Shown here: positions 17,851 through 25,101 of the stretch, piece by piece
How the letters are laid out: each line of letters starts with the position of its first letter
Numbering within the stretch: position 1 is the stretch's first letter
From: Rhizobium albus
Lineage (GTDB): Bacteria; Pseudomonadota; Alphaproteobacteria; Rhizobiales; Rhizobiaceae
Length of the DNA stretch: 64,000 nucleotides
NCBI GenBank assembly: GCA_030160035.1
Contig: BSNO01000001.1
Span: forward strand, 806,001-870,000
Reading direction: 5' to 3'
The notes under the pieces: generated by a model
Told to the model about the DNA's origin: nothing
The model's input: the letters and a program-made list of their open reading frames with translations, nothing else
The model's database searches: none
Translations under genes and position numbers: made by a program

Positions 17851-17860
17851 GGCGATCCCG

Positions 17861-19315
17861 TCAGAGCATGATGTTGATGGTTTTGGTCTCGGTGTAGCTG
17901 TAGAGTTCTTCGCGGCCTTCCTCGCGGCCGACGCCGCTGGTCTTCATCCCGCCGAATGGGACGCCGAGGAAGTGCATGCTGGCCCCGTTGATCCACAAAT
18001 GACCCGAGCGGACCTTGCGCGCCATGCGCAGCGCATCGCGGATATCGTTCGTCCAGATCGCCCCGGTCAGCCCGTAGTCGGTGGAATTGGCCATTTCCAC
18101 AGCCTGGTCGAAGGACGTCCATTTGCTAACGGCGAGCACCGGGCCGAACACTTCGTTTTGCCAAAGCCTATGCGCTGGCGTGATGTCGGCATAGACGGTG
18201 GGTGCGACCCAGTAGCCCTTTTCGAATTGCTTGCCGGCCGGTCGCCCGCCACCAAGCATCTTGCGCGCGCCATCGGCATCGGCGGCGGCGCAATGCTCCA
18301 GGATGCGCTTCATGTGCACCTCGGAATTGACCGGCCCAACATCTGTGGTTTCGCTCAATGGATCGCCGAGCTTTAGGGCGGATACCCGTTCGACAACTGC
18401 CTTGAGCACCCGGTCATGGATGTCTTCGTGCAGAAGAAGCCGGCTCAGCGATCCGCAGCTTTGACCCTGCCAGGAGAAATTCATGCCGGCGACGGCCGCA
18501 TCGGCAATCTTCTCCGGATCGCAATCCGGAAAGACGATCATCGGGTTCTTGCCGCCGAGCTCCAGCGAGATGTGCTTGACCGTCACCTCAGCCGCGGCGC
18601 GTTGAATGGCGCGGCCGGTGACTGGTGAACCGATGAAGGCGATGCGCTTGATGCGCGGATGCCGAACGATGGCATCGCCGGCACCGCGCCCGTCGCCGGT
18701 GACGATGTTGAACAGACCAGCCGGAAGAACCTCCTTGGCGATCTCAGCGAGGATCATGGCCGACAGTGGCGACGTCTCCGGAGGTTTAACGATCACCGCA
18801 TTGCCGGCTGCCAACGCTGCGGATGTTCGCGCGACCGCGAACATCACCGGATGATTGAATGGTGCAATGCGCGCCACCACGCCATACGGCTCGTGCAGCG
18901 TCATATGGATATGGTCGCGCGTTGCCGGGATCGTCTCGCCGCGCAGATCGGGCGCCAGACCCGCATAATAGCGCAGCGACTCCACCGCGGTCGGAACATC
19001 GATCATCCGCATGGGACGGATCGTGTTGCCTGTGTCCGTCACCTCCACGCGCAAAATCTCGTCGGCCCGCGCGGCAATCGCGTCGGCAAACCGGTTCATG
19101 ACCTCGGCCCGCTGCATCGGCGTGCGCGCCGCCCATTCGGGCCAGGCCTTCTCGGAGGCAACCACGGCGCGCTCCACGTCGTCGCGCGTCGCGACGGGCA
19201 CGCGACCGATCGGTTCTTCAGTGGCTGGATTGACTGAGGTCGACCATTCGCCACCTCCACCCTCGACGAGTTCCCCGCCGATAAGCATGCGCTCGGCCTG
19301 AGTGATCCGTTCCAT
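17861..19315 (-). CDS. NAD(P)-dependent aldehyde dehydrogenase
   Basis: A 484-residue ALDH superfamily enzyme with all catalytic features: N154 in APFNHP, general base E252 in LELGGKNP, nucleophile C287 in GQSCGSL, and the C-terminal PFGGMKTSGVGREEG. It oxidises an aldehyde to the acid using NAD(P). As first gene of an operon with a TPP-dependent lyase, it probably oxidises the aldehyde that enzyme releases. The promoter about 60 bases upstream contains the AATATATAG/CTATAGC element shared with the LysR operon. Confidence 0.9.
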   Translation of the reverse strand: MERITQAERMLIGGELVEGGGGEWSTSVNPATEEPIGRVPVATRDDVERAVVASEKAWPEWAARTPMQRAEVMNRFADAIAARADEILRVEVTDTGNTIRPMRMIDVPTAVESLRYYAGLAPDLRGETIPATRDHIHMTLHEPYGVVARIAPFNHPVMFAVARTSAALAAGNAVIVKPPETSPLSAMILAEIAKEVLPAGLFNIVTGDGRGAGDAIVRHPRIKRIAFIGSPVTGRAIQRAAAEVTVKHISLELGGKNPMIVFPDCDPEKIADAAVAGMNFSWQGQSCGSLSRLLLHEDIHDRVLKAVVERVSALKLGDPLSETTDVGPVNSEVHMKRILEHCAAADADGARKMLGGGRPAGKQFEKGYWVAPTVYADITPAHRLWQNEVFGPVLAVSKWTSFDQAVEMANSTDYGLTGAIWTNDIRDALRMARKVRSGHLWINGASMHFLGVPFGGMKTSGVGREEGREELYSYTETKTINIML

Positions 19316-19369
19316 ACGACTGCCTCCCTGATGACCCGAGAGGAATCGCGTGTCGCGAACGATCAGTCA

Positions 19370-19397
19370 AATATATAGATGTTTCTCTTTCTATAGC
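19370..19397. promoter_or_regulatory. Second LysR-type operator, before the aldehyde dehydrogenase gene
   Basis: AATATATAG (19370-19378), 12 spacer bases and CTATAGC (19391-19397) repeat the element at 15158-15184 almost exactly, in the same orientation relative to the downstream minus-strand operon, and in both copies TC stands two bases before AATATATAG. This points to a common regulator, most simply the LysR protein encoded between the two operons. Confidence 0.6.
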
Positions 19398-19692
19398 GTA
19401 GAGAGTATCCCGCTAACCATCCTCGCATCGTTTGTGCGAATTCATCTTTATGGCTTAACGATGATGGATCAGGCTTCCCGAAGGCGCTCTCGTCTGACAT
19501 GTCTTGATCGAGTTGAAGCGTGCCCGTCGGCCTTTGTCTCGCATTGCGTCAATCGAGGTTCCGTCGTCTCACTGTGCCAGTGACCGGCGCGAAAGGCTGC
19601 GGCGGAATATATCGAAAAGCTTGTCGCGCACCGTCCAAAACATCGCGGCCAAAATCATGAGAGCTACGACCATGCCAACACGCAAGAAGTAG
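19398..19692. other. Stretch without a clear gene
   Basis: No conserved coding frame is evident. One minus-strand frame at 19569-19673 would encode a 34-residue peptide starting MVVALMILAAMFWTV, one hydrophobic helix followed by a basic tail, but it lacks a ribosome site. The stretch separates the aldehyde dehydrogenase promoter from the integrase remnant. Confidence 0.3.
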
Positions 19693-19988
19693 CTACCACC
19701 TCAGGCGAGCGCGAAGTGGGCAAGCACCTGACAGAGGCGTCTCGTAAGCCAAGCTTTCAGCGACGGCCGGAGTCGGTATCTCAGGAACTGAAGGCAGAGG
19801 GACTGGTCTACCGGAATGCTCAACCCAACTCATACACTCGACAAGACGCTGGCGGGCCTCCTGATAGTCGGCCGTCCTCAAAGTTGCTCTGTAAAGCTTC
19901 CGTCCTGCCATGGTTGCGACGTGACGGCAAGCCGAGCTTGCACGTAGTAACGCCCGTCCCGGCGCGTGAGGTAGGAAATCCGACCCAT
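19693..19988 (-). pseudogene. Remnant of a tyrosine recombinase (phage/island integrase), N-terminal part, frameshifted
   Basis: One frame gives MGRISYLTRRDGRYYVQARL, the arm-type N-terminus common in integrases; the reading then shifts to a second frame continuing GRKLYRATLRTADYQEARQR, the matching second half of that N-terminal unit. The core and catalytic domains (R...HxxR...Y) are missing. It lies about 90 bases from the 3' end of a tRNA-Met gene on the same strand, where an island integrase normally sits. It is therefore probably a decayed marker of an element that entered at this tRNA and extends toward the left of the window. Confidence 0.6.
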
Positions 19989-20078
19989 TACATCTCCGCG
20001 TACATTGGCGCGAGATGTCACACATAAAACTGAACCCCTGTTCGGCCTTAAGTGTTTGATTTTGCATGGATAAAGCAA

Positions 20079-20155
20079 TGGTAGCGGAGGAGGGATTCGA
20101 ACCCCCGACACAAGGATTATGATTCCTCTGCTCTAACCTACTGAGCTACTCCGCC
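20079..20155 (-). tRNA. tRNA-Met (CAU anticodon)
   Basis: A complete cloverleaf reads on the minus strand: acceptor GGCGGAG paired with CUCCGCU, D arm AGCUCAGUAGGUUAGAGC, anticodon loop AUCAUAA with CAU, T arm GGGGGUUCGAAUCCCUC, and an encoded CCA. The CAU anticodon also occurs in initiator and in lysidine-modified Ile tRNAs; the stem sequence fits an elongator Met tRNA of alphaproteobacteria. Its 3' end faces the integrase remnant. Confidence 0.93.
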
Positions 20156-20382
20156 GGGTCCCGTGCGACAGGTCTTGGTGCGGGTGCGCCGCTCAATCGC
20201 TGGGGTCGGCGGCATATAAGGTGTGGCGGTTTTCGGTGTCAAGCGGCTGAGATTGAAAAGCTTGGGACCTGGGTGATCTCCGGGTGGGCGGTGGTCCCAG
20301 CGTCGTGCGCCCCCCTACTGCCGACTTGCGCTTCAATGGCGGGATGACTATCCCAGCCGCAGGCAAGAAGAGGCGGAAAACC

Positions 20383-21351
20383 ATGACGGAACGGGACGTG
20401 CCGGCCATCGCGGTCATCGGAGCGGGCTATTGGGGCGCAAACCATGCGCGGACGCTGCGCGGCCTCGGCGCATTGGTGGCGGTCGCCGATCGCAATCCGG
20501 AGCGGGCGGCCGCGATTGCTGAAGAGACCGGGACGGTCGCGCGCATGCCTGCGGAGGTTCTGGCAGACCCCGATATCGACGGCGTCGTGCTGGCACTGCC
20601 GCCGCAATTTCACGCCGAGAATGCTCTGGCCGCGATCGCCGCCGGCAAACATGTGCTCGTGGAGAAACCGATCGCGCTGAAGATCGAGGACGGCGAGGCG
20701 GTGGTCGCAGCCGCGCGCGACGCCGGCCTCATCGCCATGACGGGTCACGTGCTGCGCTTCCATCCGTCGTTCGAAGGGCTCATGGATCTGATCGATAGCG
20801 GCCAGCTCGGGCAGATCCGCTACATCCACTCGCACCGGGTCGGGCTCGGCAAGTTTCACCCGGAAAACGATGCGCTGTGGGATATCGCGCCGCATGATCT
20901 GTCGCTGATCCTGGCGATCACGGGGGAAGAGCCCTCGCGCGTGTCGGGCGAGGGCACGGCCGTCATCGATCATTTGAGCGATTTCGCCCATCTGCATCTG
21001 ACGTTTCCCTCCGGACTTCGCAGTCACGTGTTCACCTCGCGGCTCAATCCCTATCGCGAGCGGCGGCTTTCGGTGATTGGCGATAAGGCGATGGCCGTGT
21101 TCGACGATGTCGCGCCGTGGGCCGAGAAGTTGCAGCTTTATCCGCACCGGGTTTGGCGCGAGGACGGCAGCATCCATTTCGAAAGTGCCGAACCGATCTA
21201 TCAGCCAATTGCCGAAGGCCTGCCGCTGACGCGCGAATGCGCCCATTTCCTGCACTGCATCAAGACGGGCGAAGCGCCGCGCACCCCTGTCTCCGATGGC
21301 TTGGCGGTGATGCGCATCCTCACGGCCGGCATGGTGCGTCACCAGAGCTGA
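20383..21351 (+). CDS. Gfo/Idh/MocA family oxidoreductase
   Basis: A 322-residue NAD(P)-dependent oxidoreductase: Rossmann motif VIGAGYWGANHAR at residues 11-23, the family lysine in VEKPIAL, and a second domain with DIAPHDLSL and HLHLTFPSG. It resembles sugar-nucleotide or inositol dehydrogenases such as WbpB/MviM relatives; the substrate cannot be read. The internal ATG is preferred because an AGAGG stretch precedes it and the Rossmann strand begins seven residues later; an ATG 39 bases upstream is possible. It is convergent with an MFS gene. Confidence 0.8.
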   Translation: MTERDVPAIAVIGAGYWGANHARTLRGLGALVAVADRNPERAAAIAEETGTVARMPAEVLADPDIDGVVLALPPQFHAENALAAIAAGKHVLVEKPIALKIEDGEAVVAAARDAGLIAMTGHVLRFHPSFEGLMDLIDSGQLGQIRYIHSHRVGLGKFHPENDALWDIAPHDLSLILAITGEEPSRVSGEGTAVIDHLSDFAHLHLTFPSGLRSHVFTSRLNPYRERRLSVIGDKAMAVFDDVAPWAEKLQLYPHRVWREDGSIHFESAEPIYQPIAEGLPLTRECAHFLHCIKTGEAPRTPVSDGLAVMRILTAGMVRHQS

Positions 21352-21364
21352 GGCTGCTTATCTG

Positions 21365-22621
21365 TCAGGCAGTTGCCGGCACCGAAGGGCTGCCGCGCGA
21401 TCGCATCATGATGAAGGTGATGATTGCGACGTTGAGCACGTTCCAGGCGATGCCGTTGATGAAGGCGGCGTGGTAGGAGCCGGTCCATTGATAGATCGCG
21501 CCGGATAGCCAGCCGCCGAGTGCCATGCCGAGCACGGTTGCCATGATGACGATGCCGACGCGGCGGCCGGCTTCCTCGGCCGGCAGATATTCGCGCACGA
21601 TGATCGCATAGCTCGGCACGATCCCGCCCTGGGACAGACCGAAGACGAGCGACACTACATAGAGCGACGTCAGCCCATCGGAGGGCAGATAGAGCGTCAG
21701 CGCAATAAGCTGGCCGATGGTGCCGAGAAGCAGGGTCCGGATGCCGCCGATCCTGTCGGCGAGCACCCCTGACAGGAGACGGCTGACGACGCCGCCGGCT
21801 ACCATGACGGCCAGCATTTCAGCGCCCGCCGTCACGCCATAGCCGAGATCGGCGCAGAGCGCGACGATATGCACCTGTGGCATCGACATGGCGACGCAGC
21901 AGCCGACGCCCGCGACGGCCAGCAGCCATTGCAACTGGCGCGGCGAAAGCGTCATGCGCTGGCCGGTGGCCGGGTCGATGCCCACGCGATTGGCGTCGGC
22001 CTTGAAGTTGGCTGGAACGCGGGGCCGCAGGAGTAGCGCGCCGGGAATCATCACGCAAAGCGAGATGACGGCGATCGTGAAATAGGCAGTGCGCCAGCCT
22101 TCGACCGCGATGATATCCTTGAGCAGAAGCGGCCAGATCGAGCCGGCAAGATAATTGCCGCTGGCCGCTGCCGCGACCGCGATGCCCCGGCGGCGCCGAA
22201 ACCAGTGCGAGACGTCGGCAATCAGCGGGCCGAAGGATGCCGCAGTCCCGATCCCGATGAGAAAGCCCTGGATCAGGGTGAAGACGATGAGGCTCGGCGC
22301 CATGGCGGCGCCGGCAAAGCCGATGGCGAGCGCCACGGCCGCGCCCAGCAGGCACGGTGCTATGCCGAAACGATCGACGACGCGGCCGAGCAGCAGGTTG
22401 CCGACGGCAAAGCCGAGCATGGTTGCCGTGTAGGGCATGGACGCCATCGATCGGCTGACCGCGAACTCCGCCTCGACGGCGGGCATGACGAGAATGACTG
22501 ACCACATGCCGGCGCTGCCGACCGTGCCGATCAGAGCCGATATGGCAAGCCGCGTCCAGGAGTAGCGGCCATCGAGCGCAAAGGATGCGGGAACGCGCCC
22601 GGAGAGAAATGACGAAAACAC
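21365..22621 (-). CDS. MFS transporter
   Basis: A 418-residue major facilitator with twelve predicted helices in two halves. Typical pieces are the loop 2-3 motif GNLLLGRVVDRFG in the first half and its echo LLSGVLADRIGGIRTLLLG in the second. It resembles the oxalate/monocarboxylate branch loosely; the substrate is not readable. The apparent start is GTG with a weak upstream GGGG. It is convergent with the preceding oxidoreductase gene, 13 bases apart, and is preceded by a long non-coding region with RNA signals on the other strand. Confidence 0.85.
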   Translation of the reverse strand: MFSSFLSGRVPASFALDGRYSWTRLAISALIGTVGSAGMWSVILVMPAVEAEFAVSRSMASMPYTATMLGFAVGNLLLGRVVDRFGIAPCLLGAAVALAIGFAGAAMAPSLIVFTLIQGFLIGIGTAASFGPLIADVSHWFRRRRGIAVAAAASGNYLAGSIWPLLLKDIIAVEGWRTAYFTIAVISLCVMIPGALLLRPRVPANFKADANRVGIDPATGQRMTLSPRQLQWLLAVAGVGCCVAMSMPQVHIVALCADLGYGVTAGAEMLAVMVAGGVVSRLLSGVLADRIGGIRTLLLGTIGQLIALTLYLPSDGLTSLYVVSLVFGLSQGGIVPSYAIIVREYLPAEEAGRRVGIVIMATVLGMALGGWLSGAIYQWTGSYHAAFINGIAWNVLNVAIITFIMMRSRGSPSVPATA

Positions 22622-22817
22622 TTGGACGACCCCGCTCGTGACCCGCTGAAGAGGGCCGCGACATGCTGGGCAGCGCCCGCACGACGCTGATTGCGCCGCC
22701 CGTCTGCTGCCCGGCCAGAATGCAACCGTGGTCCTTCCTGCACAAGTTTTAATCGCTGTCGGATCTCTCAGAAATTCTGATGGATCGGAAAGCCTGCATT
22801 CAGGCCTTCAGGCCGTC

Positions 22818-22833
22818 TGGCACGCTGGTTGCA
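22818..22833 (+). promoter_or_regulatory. Sigma-54 promoter
   Basis: TGGCACG, four bases, then TTGCA matches the -24/-12 consensus of RpoN promoters at every key position, with correct GG to GC spacing. A perfect palindrome TCAGAA-A-TTCTGA lies at 22768-22780, a suitable place for an enhancer-binding activator, though it is not a clear NtrC site. No coding start follows closely; a terminator hairpin ends about 125 bases downstream. Confidence 0.7.
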
Positions 22834-22843
22834 TGGTCTTGTT

Positions 22844-22963
22844 CAAGGTCCAGAGGGGACCAGCAACACGGCATCGAACGATGCCAAAGGCAAAGGCCGC
22901 CGGGCCCGGAACGCGACCTCGGATGAACAGGCGCAAACCGGGTTCCGGCGGCCTTTCGTTTTC
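22844..22963 (+). ncRNA. Candidate sigma-54-dependent small RNA, about 120 nt
   Basis: The stretch runs from the expected transcription start of the RpoN promoter to a terminator-like hairpin. Three stem-loops can be drawn: GGTCC-AGAGG-GGACC (22847-22861), GGCATC-GAAC-GATGCC (22870-22885), and a long arm with a 12-base perfect stem (22892-22903 with 22945-22956) followed by CGTTTTCG. No reading frame is convincing. It may be a free small RNA or an attenuated leader of the downstream iron genes; the hairpin and the separate sigma-70 promoter for bfd favour a free RNA. Confidence 0.5.
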
Positions 22964-22994
22964 GATGCGCCCGCGAAACCGAACCAATCAACAG

Positions 22995-23011
22995 TTTGGA
23001 ATAATTCTAAA
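22995..23011. promoter_or_regulatory. Iron control element (Irr-type box) before bfd-bfr
   Basis: TTTGGAATAATTCTAAA is a 17-base near-perfect palindrome matching my recollection of the rhizobial Irr box, TTTRGAAYNRTTCYAAA. It lies upstream of a good promoter and of the bacterioferritin genes, which Irr is known to repress under iron limitation in several alphaproteobacteria. Confidence 0.75.
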
Positions 23012-23045
23012 CTATTGATTTCATGGCGCGATCTGTCCACGGCCT

Positions 23046-23074
23046 TTGACAAAGTTGATCCGCTGGCTCATATA
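23046..23074 (+). promoter_or_regulatory. Probable sigma-70 promoter of bfd-bfr
   Basis: TTGACA (23046-23051), a 17-base spacer and CATATA (23069-23074) make a near-consensus promoter. It is 35 bases downstream of the Irr-type box and about 110 bases before the bfd start. Confidence 0.5.
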
Positions 23075-23187
23075 AGACTGGTGAGCCCAGCCGATCAGGC
23101 GCCTTTCGCTGCCCTGCGATGCGAGATGGCGACCGGTCGGCGATCATGGCCGTCGGTTAACGCGGCGGCATTGCAGAGTGGTTGGAC

Positions 23188-23565
23188 ATGATCGTTTGTC
23201 ACTGCAATTACATTAGTCAAAAAGACATCGAGTCGACGATCGTGTCGCTGCTCGACGAAGATCGCTGGCAGCTTATCGTGCCCGCAAAAGTCTATCATGC
23301 GCTCAGCAAACGCGGTAAATGTTGCGGATGTTTCCCCAATGTGGTGGATACGATCCTGAGGGTCACCGAAGAGTATCACACCCGCAACACACCAAGCGCT
23401 GAGGTCCTTCCTTTCATGGAGCGGCTGAACGCGCTGCTCGATCAGTATGGAAGGACGAGGCATCATGAAGGGCGACGAACGGGTCATCGAGCGACTGAAC
23501 AAGGCGCTGTTTCTCGAATTGGGAGCGGTGAACCAGTACTGGCTCCACTACAGGCTTCTCGCTGA
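23188..23565 (+). CDS. bfd: Bacterioferritin-associated ferredoxin-like [2Fe-2S] protein
   Basis: The N-terminal 60-65 residues are a BFD-like [2Fe-2S] domain with ligands C4 and C6 (VCHCN) and C45 and C48 (KCCGCFP). Bfd reduces bacterioferritin to release stored iron. The protein is 125 residues, longer than the 64 of E. coli Bfd, and its basic tail is encoded within the first 101 bases of the bfr gene in another frame. The ATG is preferred over a TTG two codons earlier. Adjacent bfr and an Irr-type box support the function; the tail may be non-essential. Confidence 0.82.
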   Translation: MIVCHCNYISQKDIESTIVSLLDEDRWQLIVPAKVYHALSKRGKCCGCFPNVVDTILRVTEEYHTRNTPSAEVLPFMERLNALLDQYGRTRHHEGRRTGHRATEQGAVSRIGSGEPVLAPLQASR

Positions 23566-23950
23566 CTGGGGTTATGGCCGCCTCGCCAAGAAGGAGCGCG
23601 AGGAATCCATCGAAGAGATGCAGCACGCCGACAAGATCATCGAGCGCATCATCTTCCTGGAAGGCCATCCGAACCTGCAGTCGGTAGCGCCGCTGCGCAT
23701 CGGGCAGAACGTCAAGGAAGTTCTCGAATCCGACCTCGCTGGTGAGTACGACGCACGCACCTCCTACAAGGAGTCTCGCGACGTCTGCCACGATTGCGGC
23801 GACTACGTCACGATGGAGCTTTTCGAAGACCTGCTGAAAGACGAGGAAGGCCACATCGACTTCCTCGAGACACAGCTGGAGCTGATGGCCAAGATCGGCG
23901 AAGAGCGCTACGGCCTCCTGAACGCATTGCCGGCCAACGAAGCCGAGTAA
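23465..23950 (+). CDS. bfr: Bacterioferritin
   Basis: A 161-residue ferritin-like four-helix protein. All ferroxidase ligands are present: E18, E51, H54, E94, E127 and H130 ([28 protein letters not shown]); M52 would bind heme at the dimer interface. It stores iron as a 24-mer. The start [13 protein letters not shown] matches the family and lies inside the end of bfd. A hairpin with a T run follows the stop. Confidence 0.95.
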   Translation: MKGDERVIERLNKALFLELGAVNQYWLHYRLLADWGYGRLAKKEREESIEEMQHADKIIERIIFLEGHPNLQSVAPLRIGQNVKEVLESDLAGEYDARTSYKESRDVCHDCGDYVTMELFEDLLKDEEGHIDFLETQLELMAKIGEERYGLLNALPANEAE

Positions 23951-23957
23951 TCATCGA

Positions 23958-23987
23958 GCCGGCGGCATCCAGGTGCCACCGGTTTTT
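23958..23987 (+). terminator. Intrinsic terminator after bfr
   Basis: GCCGGCGGCA and TGCCACCGG form a stem with one internal mismatch around TCCAGG, directly followed by TTTTTC. It sits seven bases beyond the bfr stop. Confidence 0.7.
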
Positions 23988-24192
23988 CTTTGACGCGCGA
24001 TCGCTGCAGATCGCGACCAAGCCTCAGGCTTTCGCCGTAAATCTCCCACTTTCGGTTTTCTTTCGTTTGGCGCATAGTGCACCCGAAATGTGCGTTTCGA
24101 GGTCGTGCCCGGGGGAGGGTGTGGCGGCATTTCGGCGCCGCTGATCGGGTGCACGCAGTCGAGGCGAGTTCTGGTGAGGAGAGGCGTGCATC

Positions 24193-24957
24193 ATGTTTCT
24201 GTCGGTTCGGCAGCAGCAGATTCTCGATATTGCCAAGGCTGATGGCCGGGTCATCGTCGATGACCTTGCGTCGAAGTTCGGGGTCACGCCGCAGACCATC
24301 CGCAAGGATCTCAACGATCTTTGCGATCATCGCCAGCTCGTTCGCATTCATGGCGGCGCGGCTCTGCCGAGCGGCAGCGAGAACCTGCAGTATGAAAAAC
24401 GCCGACTGATCGCCTCGCGCGAAAAGATCGCCATCGGTCGTGAGGCGGCGCATCTCATTCCGAACAACGCCTCCTTGTTCATCAATATCGGCACGACGAC
24501 GGAAGCCGTCGGCGAGGCGTTGACCGACCACACCGAATTGATGGTCATCACCAACAACATCAATGTTGCCAACAGGTTACGTCTTTACCCATCGATCGAA
24601 GTGGTGATCGCCGGCGGCGTGGTCCGTGGGTCGGACGGCGGCATCGTCGGCGAGGCGGCAGTCGATTTCATCCGTCAGTTCAAGGTCGATTACGCCGTGA
24701 TCGGTGCCTCCGCCATCGATGAAGACGGCGCATTGCTCGATTTCGATTTCCGAGAAGTGAAGGTCGCGCAGGCGATCATCGCCAATGCGCGTCATGTCAT
24801 CCTGGTGTGCGATTCCACAAAATTCGAGCGCACGGCGCCCGTCCGGATCGGCCACATATCGCAGGTCGACAGCTTCATCACGGATCGCTGTCCAGACCCC
24901 AGAATTCGCGGGATTTGTGAGGAGTCCGACGTCCGCCTGGTGGAAGTCGCCATCTGA
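24193..24957 (+). CDS. glpR: DeoR family repressor of glycerol genes (GlpR)
   Basis: A 254-residue DeoR protein. The helix-turn-helix at about 5-55 includes RQQQILDIAKADGRV and VTPQTIRKDLNDLCDHRQLV, followed by the family's RIHGGA. The effector domain has INIGTTTEAVGEAL and VIGASAIDEDGALLDFD, the sugar-phosphate isomerase-like fold of DeoR regulators that sense a phosphorylated sugar, here presumably glycerol-3-phosphate. It lies immediately upstream of glpD with TTCG repeats in the intervening promoter. Confidence 0.88.
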   Translation: MFLSVRQQQILDIAKADGRVIVDDLASKFGVTPQTIRKDLNDLCDHRQLVRIHGGAALPSGSENLQYEKRRLIASREKIAIGREAAHLIPNNASLFINIGTTTEAVGEALTDHTELMVITNNINVANRLRLYPSIEVVIAGGVVRGSDGGIVGEAAVDFIRQFKVDYAVIGASAIDEDGALLDFDFREVKVAQAIIANARHVILVCDSTKFERTAPVRIGHISQVDSFITDRCPDPRIRGICEESDVRLVEVAI

Positions 24958-25016
24958 TTTTCTTGCTGTGCCTGCTGATCGCGGGCCAGAATGACGTGCG
25001 TTCTTCGAATTCGCCT

Positions 25017-25044
25017 TTGACATTCGTTTTTGGTTCGTTATGCT
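25017..25044 (+). promoter_or_regulatory. glp operon promoter with TTCG repeats
   Basis: TTGACA (25017-25022), 16 bases and TATGCT (25039-25044) form a good promoter. The spacer holds two TTCGTT repeats and more TTCG copies flank it, the kind of half-site DeoR/GlpR proteins bind. Just downstream TGCAGC (25059-25064) and GCTGCA (25075-25080) form an inverted repeat. Repression by GlpR is inferred. Confidence 0.5.
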
Positions 25045-25101
25045 TTCACTAACTTTCGTGCAGCGCAACAGAATGCTGCATTGCGAAGTGGGAGGGGTTC
25101 C

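Noticed and set aside
19878-20111. Independent small gene beginning inside tRNA-Met
   Set aside because: Its first 40 codons lie in the tRNA and its 3' flank. Only the later part, continuing in another frame, resembles an integrase, so it is treated as a pseudogene.
22844-22963. ANTAR/NasT-type leader of a nitrate assimilation operon
   Set aside because: The sigma-54 promoter and double hairpins are suggestive, but the loops are five and four bases rather than hexaloops with A1 and G4, and no nitrate or nitrite gene follows.
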